Shown here: piece by piece, positions 1 through 5,933 of the stretch
Numbering within the stretch: the first letter of the stretch is position 1
Layout: each line of letters begins with the position of its first letter
Source: Collinsella aerofaciens
GTDB lineage: Bacteria > Actinomycetota > Coriobacteriia > Coriobacteriales > Coriobacteriaceae
Assembly (NCBI GenBank): GCA_021641225.1
Contig: JAJWXI010000069.1
Location: 1 to 8,782 of the forward strand
DNA length: 8,782 bases
Direction of reading: 5' to 3'
Made by a program: the position numbers and the translations under genes
The notes under the pieces: generated by a model
Databases searched by the model: none
What the model was told of the DNA's origin: nothing
The model's input: only the letters and a program-made list of their open reading frames with translations

Positions 1-1391
1 AGGTCGACGCCGTCGCGGCACATGGCCGGCACAAACATGGCATCGTAGGCGCTACCCAGCGCATACGTGGGGAAGTAGCCAAACGAACCGCCGCTCCAAT
101 GCGTATCCTGCAGGCAGCCGTGCGTGTCGTCGGGAACGGGAATGCCCAGGTACTCGTCCATAAAGCGGTTCCAAAGCGCGGGGATGTCCTTGGCCGCAGC
201 CTCGCCGGCAAACAGCATACGCTCAATCTGGTAGCGCACCATAATATGCAGCGGATAGGTGAGCTCGTCGGCCTCGGTGCGGATCAACGACGGCTGCGCG
301 ATGTTCACGGCGCGGTAGAGCGTGTCTTCGTCGACGTCGCCGTAGACCTCGGGCGCGTGACGACGCAGCACCTCGAGCAGCGGGCCCATAAAGGCGTGGC
401 TGCGACCCACGGTGTTCTCGAAAAAGCGGCTCTGGCTCTCGTGGATGCCCATGGAGGTGCCGCCCTCCAAGCACGTGCGCGCATAGGCGGGATTGACGCC
501 CAGCTCGTACATGGTGTGCCCCGCCTCGTGGATGATGCTGTAGACGTTGGAGATGCAGTCGTCCTCGTAGATGTGCGTCGCGATGCGCGCATCACCCTCG
601 GCAAAGCCCTCGCTAAACGGATGCTCGGTAAAGGCAAGCGTGGTGTCGTCCAGGTCCAGGCCGACAAGCTTCATAAGGTCGAAGCTCATGGCGCGCTGGG
701 CAGCCTCGGGCACGTGGGCGTGCAAAAAGTCGGCAGCCGGCTGCTGGCCGCGCTCGCCGATGGCGTGCACGAGCGGCACGACCGTGGCCTTGACCTCGTC
801 GCAAAACGCGTCGAAGCTCTTGGCGGAAAGGCCGCGCTCGTACTGGTCGAGCCAAACGTCGTATGGATCGCGCTTGGGGTCCATGAGCTCGGCCTGATGC
901 TTAAGTTGGGCGACGATTCTATCCACATAGGTCTCAAAGCTCGCCCAGTCGTTGGCTGCCTTGGCCTTGTGCCACACGGCGTCCGCCTCGCAGGTGAGCC
1001 TGGTCCAGGCCTCGGCTTCTTCGGTGGGGATGGCACTGGCCTCACGTTGATCGCGGCCGAGCACACGGATCTCGTCGAGCAGCTGAGGGTCGTCGATTTT
1101 GCCGCCGGCGACGGTCTCGCGTGCTAACGAGCGTACGAGCTCAACGGACTTCTCGCTGGTCAGCAGCTTGTGATGCTCGCCGGCAAGCGTGCCCATGGCG
1201 TCGGCACGCGCTGCTGCGCCGTTGGCAGGAGCAATCGTCGCTCCATCGAACTCGGCAATCTTGAGCAGGTACTCGCGGGTCCACAGTTTGCCTTCGAGCT
1301 TGCGGAATTTTTTGACGGCCTTATCGACCTTGATACCTTTGGGCGTCTTGCCCGCCGCGGGCTGGGCCTTCTTATCGTACTTCTTTCCCAT
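1..1391 (-). CDS. M32 family metallocarboxypeptidase (C-terminus cut off by window edge)
   Basis: This is a zinc-dependent carboxypeptidase of the Taq type (family M32), which removes C-terminal amino acids from peptides, probably in the cytosol. No signal peptide is seen: the N-terminus MGKKYDKKAQ is lysine-rich. The reading frame is open for 463 codons from the ATG at 1391 to the left edge. The family usually has about 500 residues, so roughly the last 40 are missing. Diagnostic signs are the zinc motif HEAGH at residues 288-292 inside IIHEAGHTMYELG, the downstream HES (residues 317-319), whose Glu318 is the expected third zinc ligand, and the family-typical EHPF at 256-259. The usual D-x-R-I-T-T-R stretch reads DARIATH (267-273). 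An AAGGA ribosome-binding site at 1399-1403 lies 7 bases before the ATG and supports this start. The gene is transcribed divergently from pheST. Confidence 0.93.
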   Translation of the reverse strand, partial: MGKKYDKKAQPAAGKTPKGIKVDKAVKKFRKLEGKLWTREYLLKIAEFDGATIAPANGAAARADAMGTLAGEHHKLLTSEKSVELVRSLARETVAGGKIDDPQLLDEIRVLGRDQREASAIPTEEAEAWTRLTCEADAVWHKAKAANDWASFETYVDRIVAQLKHQAELMDPKRDPYDVWLDQYERGLSAKSFDAFCDEVKATVVPLVHAIGERGQQPAADFLHAHVPEAAQRAMSFDLMKLVGLDLDDTTLAFTEHPFSEGFAEGDARIATHIYEDDCISNVYSIIHEAGHTMYELGVNPAYARTCLEGGTSMGIHESQSRFFENTVGRSHAFMGPLLEVLRRHAPEVYGDVDEDTLYRAVNIAQPSLIRTEADELTYPLHIMVRYQIERMLFAGEAAAKDIPALWNRFMDEYLGIPVPDDTHGCLQDTHWSGGSFGYFPTYALGSAYDAMFVPAMCRDGVD

Positions 1392-1510
1392 ACCTATATC
1401 CTTGATCTCGCAGACCGGACGCCACGGGTGGGCGTGCGGCCAGTTTGCACAGCTACCTGCCTTGTACCCAGTGCGAACAAAACGGAACGCGGCGATGTGC
1501 TCGCGAAATG

Positions 1511-1519
1511 TGTTATCCT
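1511..1519 (+). promoter_or_regulatory. Extended -10 promoter of the pheST T-box leader
   Basis: TGT followed by TATCCT (1514-1519) matches an extended -10 element. No convincing -35 box lies 17 bases upstream, as is common for extended -10 promoters. The expected start of transcription near 1526 falls just before stem I of the T-box at 1531, which fits well. The opposite strand reads TATAGGAT over the same bases, so a promoter for the divergent carboxypeptidase could overlap here, but it has no clear -35 box. Bases 1404-1510 otherwise show nothing I can name. Confidence 0.6.
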
Positions 1520-1530
1520 ATAGCCCAATG

Positions 1531-1812
1531 CGTTGACGGAGAGGGTTTTGCCCGCCGCGTCGCCGGCAAGAGAGGGAAGGTCATGGGCTGCGAGCCTTCC
1601 TGCGGTGACAAGGGCCAAGCGTTCACTCCCGAGCAGCGACCTCAACGGGCACGCGGCCAGCGGCGGCGAAGCCCCAGTAGGGAAGCCGTGAGCCTCGCGA
1701 CAAGGGGCACAGAGTGGGCGCGGCGGGCCAGACATCCGCCGGGTCAAACAAGGTGGTACCGCGGAATTCAACCGTCCTTGGGCAATGCACATGCCCGAGG
1801 GCGGTTTTTTTT
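1531..1812 (+). promoter_or_regulatory. T-box riboswitch sensing uncharged tRNA-Phe, leader of pheST
   Basis: This leader lets transcription pass into pheST when uncharged tRNA binds. Stem I can be folded by hand: 1531-1536 pairs with 1642-1647, 1543-1545 with 1628-1630, 1550-1553 with 1612-1615, 1559-1565 with 1603-1609 (one G-U), and 1575-1580 with 1595-1600. The specifier loop between 1616 and 1627 contains TTC at 1622-1624 followed by A, a Phe codon that agrees with the gene downstream. CGCG at 1652-1655 and 1696-1699 probably begin stem II. Stem III is 1721-1726 with 1736-1741. The T-box core GGTGGTACCGCGG is at 1752-1764. Its UGGU (1754-1757) would pair with the tRNA end ACCA, as expected for a tRNA with discriminator A. 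The antiterminator pairs 1750-1753 with 1776-1779 and 1761-1764 with 1772-1775, leaving the usual 7-base bulge. Its 3' half is shared with the terminator. Class identity is secure; the exact specifier is inferred from position and context. Confidence 0.93.
1772..1812 (+). terminator. T-box intrinsic terminator
   Basis: A fully paired 13-base stem (1772-1784 with 1792-1804, two G-U pairs) closes a 7-base loop and is followed by eight T residues at 1805-1812. The 5' arm includes both antiterminator 3' segments (1772-1779), so terminator and antiterminator exclude each other. This is the off-state of the T-box. Confidence 0.93.
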
Positions 1813-1898
1813 ATTACCGAACCGGGCCGCGTTTTCACAACGCCAGACGGTGGCAGCCGCCTCGGCAAACGGAGAGCGCGAGAGACGAAAGGGAAGAC

Positions 1899-2975
1899 AT
1901 GAGTCTGATTGATGATCTGGTCAAACTCGAGGAAGAGGCCAAGGAGCTCGTCGCAGGCGCCGACGACGCCGCCAAGCTCGAGGCTGCGCGCGTTGAGCTG
2001 CTCGGCCGCAAGGGTCGCATTACCGGCCTGATGCGCATGATGGGCAAGCTCGCCCCCGAGGATCGTCCCGTGATGGGCAAGCGAGCCAACGAGATGCGCC
2101 AGCTGATTGAGGGCATGCTCGACGAGCGCAACACCGAGATGAAGGCCGCCGCCCTCAAGCGCGCACTGGAGCACGACGCCGTCGACATCACGCTGCCGGG
2201 CATCCGTCCGCAGATCGGCCACCAGCACCTGATCAAGCAAATCATCGAGGAGGCCGAGGACATCTTCTGCGGCATCGGCTACACCGTCGAGTCCGGTCCC
2301 ATGGTCGACACCTCCTACTACAACTTCACCGCGCTCAACGCGCCCATGGATCACCCGAGCCGCTCGGCCCGCGATACGTTCTACGTGGTCGACAACAACC
2401 CCGGCAGCGTCGCGCACCCCGAGGCCCACGCCCACGGCGAGTCCGACGTGCTGCTGCGCACCCAGACCTCGGGCGTGCAGATCCACACCATGGAGTCGCA
2501 AAAGCCGCCCATCTACATGATTTGCCCGGGCACCGTCTACCGTCCCGACACGGCCGATGCCTGCCACCTTCCGCAGTTCAACCAGATCGAGGGTCTGGTC
2601 GTCGACGAGGGCATTACCTTTGGCGACCTTAAGGGCACGCTCGACTACTTTGTTAAGTGCATGTTTGGCGAGGACCGCAAGACGCGTTACCGCCCGCACT
2701 TCTTCCCCTTCACCGAGCCCAGCTGCGAGGTGGACGTGAGCTGCCACGTGTGCGGCGGCAAGGGCTGCAACTTCTGCAAGCACAGCGGCTGGATCGAGAT
2801 CCTGGGCTGCGGCATGGTCGACCCCAACGTGCTCATCAACTGCGGCATTGATCCCGAGAAGTACACCGGCTTCGCCTTTGGTATTGGCGCCGAGCGCGTC
2901 GCGGCCCTGCGCTACGACCTGCCCGACCTCAGAACGCTCATGACGGGCGATATGCGCTTCCTGAACCAATTTTAA
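1899..2975 (+). CDS. pheS: Phenylalanine--tRNA ligase alpha subunit
   Basis: PheS is the catalytic subunit of the alpha2-beta2 phenylalanyl-tRNA synthetase, a class II enzyme that attaches Phe to tRNA-Phe in the cytosol. The 358-residue length is normal. Residues 1-95 are a charged helical arm that binds tRNA, and the class II core follows. Visible marks are HPSRSARDTFYV (152-163, motif 1 end), RTQTSGVQ (187-194), VYRPDTADACH (213-223), FNQIEG (227-232) and the motif 3 block GFAFGIGAERVAALRY (324-339) with Arg333. Four cysteines, 282, 285, 290 and 293, form a CxxC-x4-CxxC cluster likely to hold zinc. The chosen ATG has AAAGGGA (1888-1894) five bases ahead. An in-frame upstream ATG at 1785 lies in the terminator loop and is rejected. 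Oddities are a His/Ala/Gly-rich stretch at 166-183 before the LLRTQTS block and TSGVQ where TSPVQ is usual. The gene lies under T-box control with pheT downstream. Confidence 0.97.
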   Translation: MSLIDDLVKLEEEAKELVAGADDAAKLEAARVELLGRKGRITGLMRMMGKLAPEDRPVMGKRANEMRQLIEGMLDERNTEMKAAALKRALEHDAVDITLPGIRPQIGHQHLIKQIIEEAEDIFCGIGYTVESGPMVDTSYYNFTALNAPMDHPSRSARDTFYVVDNNPGSVAHPEAHAHGESDVLLRTQTSGVQIHTMESQKPPIYMICPGTVYRPDTADACHLPQFNQIEGLVVDEGITFGDLKGTLDYFVKCMFGEDRKTRYRPHFFPFTEPSCEVDVSCHVCGGKGCNFCKHSGWIEILGCGMVDPNVLINCGIDPEKYTGFAFGIGAERVAALRYDLPDLRTLMTGDMRFLNQF

Positions 2976-2997
2976 GTTGACCTGTCCCGGCGGCTTC

Positions 2998-3084
2998 CCG
3001 AGCCACCGCACCTTGCCTTTCAATCGTCGGTTGCGTACCTAAGTACGCGGCCCTCCTCTTTCAAGGCAATCTGCGGCACCTCGG
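2998..3084. repeat. Nested palindrome between pheS and pheT
   Basis: Four stems nest around one centre: 2998-3002 with 3080-3084 (CCGAG/CTCGG), 3006-3010 with 3072-3076 (CCGCA/TGCGG), 3013-3019 with 3063-3069 (TTGCCTT/AAGGCAA), and 3029-3038 with 3043-3052 (ten pairs including two G-U, loop CTAA). Internal loops are symmetric (3x3 and 2x2) except the inner one. No T-run follows, so it is not a standard terminator. A second hairpin, 3082-3087 with 3108-3113 and 3093-3096 with 3103-3106, reuses 3082-3084, so the two structures compete at their junction. It may be an intergenic repeat family, an mRNA processing or stability element, or an attenuator that adjusts pheT against pheS. Which of these is unknown. 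Confidence 0.75.
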
Positions 3085-3155
3085 AAACCCGTCTCCGTAG
3101 CTGGAGTTTTCCGTCTGTTTAATGCAGGCGTTACAGATGAAAGGAGACCAGTTAG

Positions 3156-5609
3156 ATGCGCGTTTCTTACGACTGGCTCAAGACCATGATCGATATTCCG
3201 GAGGATCCCAAGACTCTTTCGGACGAATATATCCGTACCGGCACCGAGGTCGAGGCGATCGACACCGTGGGCGAGTCCTTCGACCACGTGGTGACTGCCA
3301 AGGTGCTCACCAAGACCCCGCACCCCGATAGCGACCACATGTATGTGTGCTCGGTCGACGTGGGTGACAAGAACCTCGACGCTGACGGCAATCCCGCTCC
3401 GCTGCAGATCGTCTGCGGCGCGCAGAACTTCGAGGCCGGCGACCACATCGTCACGGCCATGATCGGCGCAGTCCTGCCCGGCGACGTCAAGATCAAGAAG
3501 AGCAAGCTTCGCGGCGTCGTGTCCATGGGCATGAACTGCTCTGCGCGCGAACTCGGCCTGGGCGGCGACCACTCCGGCATCATGATCCTGCCCGAGGATA
3601 CGCCCTGCGGCATGCCGTTTGCCGAGTATGTGGGCTCGAGCGACACCGTGCTCGACTGTGAGATCACGCCCAACCGCCCCGACTGCCTGTCCATGATCGG
3701 CATGGCCCGCGAGACCGGTGCCATTTTCGACCGCGATTTCCATGTGGAGCTGCCCGCCATCAAGGCGGAGACCGGCCGTGCGACCGACGACGAGCTTTCG
3801 GTCGAGATCGCCGACGAGGGCCTGTGTGACCGCTACGTTGCCCGCATCGTGCGCAACGTCAAGGTCGGCCCGTCGCCCGACTGGATGGTCAAGCGCCTCA
3901 ACGCCCTGGGCGTGCGCCCGCACAACAACATCGTCGACATCACCAACTACGTGATGATGCTCACCGGCCAGCCGCTGCACGCCTTTGACCTCGACACCTT
4001 TGCCGAGCGCGATGGCCACCGTCGCGTGGTGGTTCGCGCCGCCCAGCAGGACGAGAAGTTCACGACGCTCGATGGCGAGGAGCGTGTGCTCGACGCCGGC
4101 ATGGGCCTCATCACCGACGGCGAGCGTCCCGTGGCGCTGGCCGGCGTTATGGGTGGCATGGATTCCGAGATCGAGGACGATACCGTTGACGTGATGGTCG
4201 AGAGCGCCTGCTTCAACGCCGGCCGCACCTCGCACACCAGCCGTGACCTGTCGCTGATCTCCGACGCCTCCATTCGCTTTGAGCGCCAGGTTGACGAGAC
4301 CGGCTGCGTGGATGTCGCCAACGTCACGTGCGCGCTCATCGAGGAGATCGCCGGCGGCGAGGTCGCTCCCGGCTATGTCGACGTGTTCCCCGCGCCCAAG
4401 ACCATCGACAGCATTAAGCTGCGTCTGGCCCGCGTGCACGCCATCTGCGGCGCCGACATCGAGCCCGACTTTATCGAGCGTTCGCTCGCCCGTCTGGGCT
4501 GCACCGTCGAGCGCGACGGCGAGGACTTTATGGTCACCCCGCCGAGCTTCCGTCCCGACCTGCCGCGCGAGATTGACCTGATCGAGGAGGTCCTGCGCCT
4601 GTGGGGCATGGGCCGTGTGACGGCGACCATCCCGGCTGCCAAGAACCACATCGGCGGCCTGACCCGCGAGCAGAAGCTCACCCGCAAGGTCGGCGAGATC
4701 CTGCGCGCCTGCGGCCTCAACGAGACCACGACCTTTGGCTTTGCCGCCCCGGGCGACCTGGAGAAGATCGGTATGTCCACCGAGGGCCGCGGTTGCCCCG
4801 TGGTTCTCATGAATCCGCTGGTAGCCGAGCAGACCGAGATGCGTCGTTCGCTGCTGCCGGGCCTGCTGCAGTCCGTGGCCTACAACGAGGCCCACGGCAC
4901 GCCCAACGTGCACCTGTACGAGGTCGGCAGCCTGTTCCACGGTCGCGAGAACGCCAGTCTGCCCAAGGAGACCAAGTCCGTGGCGGGCGTGCTCTCGGGC
5001 CAGTGGAGCGAGCAGTCCTGGAACATGAAGTACCGCAAGCTGCGCTTCTTCTTTGGCAAGGGCATTGTCGAGGAGCTGCTCGCCCAGCTGCGCATCGAGA
5101 AGGTTCGCTTCCGTCCCGTCGAGGGCGAGGGCTACGCTTTCTTGCAGCCGGGTCGTGCGGCCGAGGTTCTGTCCGGCGGAACCGTGCTGGGCTGGGTCGG
5201 CGAGATTCACCCCGAGGCGCGCGAGGCGATGGGCATCGATGAGGTCGTCGTTGCCTTTGAGCTCGACCTGGACAAGCTGATCAAGGGCGCCCGCAACCAG
5301 GAGAACTACCGCGAGTTCTCGCAGTACCCGGCTGTTGAGCACGACCTGGCTATCGTGGTCGACAACTCCGTGACCTGCGAGGATCTTGAGCGCCGCATTA
5401 CCAGCGCCGGCGGCAAGCTGCTCGAGGGCGTGCGCCTGTTCGACGTCTACCGCGATCCCATCCGCATCGGAGCGGGCAAGAAGTCCATGGCCTTTGCGCT
5501 CACGTATCGCTCGGACGACCACACGCTCACCAGTGAAGAGGTCGAGAAGGCGCACCAGAAGATCGTCACCAAGGTGTGCAAGGGCGTAAACGGCGAGGTC
5601 CGCTCGTAA
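3156..5609 (+). CDS. pheT: Phenylalanine--tRNA ligase beta subunit
   Basis: PheT is the large non-catalytic and editing subunit of the same synthetase. It binds tRNA-Phe and clears mischarged Tyr-tRNA. At 817 residues it is of normal size. Domains in order: N-terminal OB-fold tRNA-binding domain (about 40-155); B3/B4 editing domain (about 210-385) with RPHNNIVDITNYVM (254-267), GQPLHAFD (271-278, His275) and VESACF (348-353, Glu349); B5 domain (about 413-483); catalytic-like core (about 490-705) with MRRSLLPGLL (562-571); and C-terminal FDX-ACB domain (721-815) starting FSQYPAVEHDLAIVVD. The ATG has a strong AAAGGAG at 3140-3146, nine bases ahead. RFERQVD (374-380) has Gln where RFERGVD is common. 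It shares the T-box with pheS but is separated from it by 180 structured bases. Confidence 0.97.
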   Translation: MRVSYDWLKTMIDIPEDPKTLSDEYIRTGTEVEAIDTVGESFDHVVTAKVLTKTPHPDSDHMYVCSVDVGDKNLDADGNPAPLQIVCGAQNFEAGDHIVTAMIGAVLPGDVKIKKSKLRGVVSMGMNCSARELGLGGDHSGIMILPEDTPCGMPFAEYVGSSDTVLDCEITPNRPDCLSMIGMARETGAIFDRDFHVELPAIKAETGRATDDELSVEIADEGLCDRYVARIVRNVKVGPSPDWMVKRLNALGVRPHNNIVDITNYVMMLTGQPLHAFDLDTFAERDGHRRVVVRAAQQDEKFTTLDGEERVLDAGMGLITDGERPVALAGVMGGMDSEIEDDTVDVMVESACFNAGRTSHTSRDLSLISDASIRFERQVDETGCVDVANVTCALIEEIAGGEVAPGYVDVFPAPKTIDSIKLRLARVHAICGADIEPDFIERSLARLGCTVERDGEDFMVTPPSFRPDLPREIDLIEEVLRLWGMGRVTATIPAAKNHIGGLTREQKLTRKVGEILRACGLNETTTFGFAAPGDLEKIGMSTEGRGCPVVLMNPLVAEQTEMRRSLLPGLLQSVAYNEAHGTPNVHLYEVGSLFHGRENASLPKETKSVAGVLSGQWSEQSWNMKYRKLRFFFGKGIVEELLAQLRIEKVRFRPVEGEGYAFLQPGRAAEVLSGGTVLGWVGEIHPEAREAMGIDEVVVAFELDLDKLIKGARNQENYREFSQYPAVEHDLAIVVDNSVTCEDLERRITSAGGKLLEGVRLFDVYRDPIRIGAGKKSMAFALTYRSDDHTLTSEEVEKAHQKIVTKVCKGVNGEVRS

Positions 5610-5621
5610 TCTTTGCCGTTC

Positions 5622-5714
5622 GGAACCCGCCCCCTGCGGGGTTTCACGGCAACGTCCTCGCCGCTTCGCGGCTGCGGGATGTTGCCTTAGAAAACCCTCT
5701 CGGGGGCGGGTTCC
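5622..5714. repeat. 93-base nested inverted repeat downstream of pheT
   Basis: A perfect 13-base inverted repeat forms the ends: GGAACCCGCCCCC at 5622-5634 and its complement at 5702-5714. Nested inside are 5639-5644 with 5692-5697 (GGGTTT/AAACCC), 5648-5653 with 5681-5686 (GGCAAC/GTTGCC) and 5660-5664 with 5668-5672 (GCCGC/GCGGC, loop TTC). Each half can also fold alone: CCCGC (5626-5630) with GCGGG (5636-5640) followed by GTTT, and AACCC (5693-5697) with GGGTT (5708-5712). The left half resembles the reverse complement of the right half, so this looks like two terminator-like hairpins in opposite orientation around a 46-base core. The T-tracts are poor. It may stop pheST transcription or be a dispersed palindromic element. 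Confidence 0.75.
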
Positions 5715-5718
5715 TGCG

Positions 5719-5864
5719 TTAACCTTGTTGCGAGCGGACCGCACCTTCTTCCGGGTGACCGGAAAGTTGGGAGTGCATGGGCCCTTTATTGGGCGGTGCG
5801 TGGACCTGGGTTAATAACGTACGTATTGCAAGGGCGTGCTGCGTTGTGGGCGGTGCGCCTTTTT
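5719..5864 (+). other. Unassigned structured region upstream of cbiM
   Basis: This stretch can form a closed multi-stem fold: TTAACC (5719-5724) with GGTTAA (5809-5814); CGCACC (5740-5745) with GGTGCG (5795-5800); TTCCGG (5749-5754) with CCGGAA (5759-5764) around a GTGA tetraloop; and GCCC (5781-5784) with GGGC (5791-5794). GCAC at 5741-5744 could instead pair with GTGC at 5773-5776. The ten bases GGGCGGTGCG occur at 5791-5800 and again at 5848-5857, where the second copy can form GGCG/CGCC ahead of TTTTT (5860-5864). I see no cobalamin riboswitch B12 box and no NiCo riboswitch consensus. It may be an unknown regulatory RNA or a chance set of GC-rich pairings. Confidence 0.4.
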
Positions 5865-5872
5865 GTTAGTAT
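5844..5872 (+). promoter_or_regulatory. Possible cbiMQO promoter
   Basis: TTGTGG (5844-5849) and TAGTAT (5867-5872) are spaced by 17 bases, with three of six and four of six matches to the vegetative consensus. Transcription would start near 5879, just before the inverted repeat at 5882-5909. The match is moderate and overlaps the terminator-like TTTTT at 5860-5864. If the promoter is real, the fold upstream is not part of this transcript. Confidence 0.4.
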
Positions 5873-5881
5873 GCAGAGTCG

Positions 5882-5909
5882 GTGTTACGGATTGTTGGAA
5901 ACGTAACAC
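5882..5909. promoter_or_regulatory. Perfect 8+8 inverted repeat in front of cbiM (operator or 5' hairpin)
   Basis: GTGTTACG at 5882-5889 is repeated in inverted form as CGTAACAC at 5902-5909 around a 12-base spacer. It lies immediately downstream of the possible promoter and ends 25 bases before the cbiM ATG. The centre-to-centre spacing of the half sites is 20 bases, about two helical turns, which suits a dimeric repressor. In RNA it would instead be an 8-pair hairpin at the very 5' end. It does not match the NikR operator GTATGA-N16-TCATAC. Confidence 0.5.
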
Positions 5910-5933
5910 GAAACGTTCTGATTGAGAGGGCTC

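Noticed and set aside
99..1127. 342-codon open frame on the plus strand opposite the M32 carboxypeptidase
   Set aside because: The minus strand holds the conserved HEAGH and HES motifs of a real enzyme. The plus frame shows no family signature.
1785..1898. Longer pheS start at the ATG at 1785
   Set aside because: This ATG is in the loop of the T-box terminator, and the extra 38 residues are translated terminator and leader. The ATG at 1899 has a ribosome-binding site and a normal PheS N-terminus.
1623..3023. 466-codon open frame on the minus strand across the T-box and pheS
   Set aside because: It is a shadow of pheS. It also runs through the T-box and has the same biased composition without recognisable motifs.
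3039..5744. 901-codon open frame on the minus strand covering all of pheT
   Set aside because: It is antisense to a complete, well-conserved pheT. Its Ala/Val/Gly/Leu/His/Asp-rich translation is the usual shadow of GC-biased third positions, and no domain is recognisable.
5715..5933. Cobalamin riboswitch in front of cbiM
   Set aside because: I looked for the B12 box and the conserved core and found neither. The NiCo riboswitch consensus is also absent by eye.
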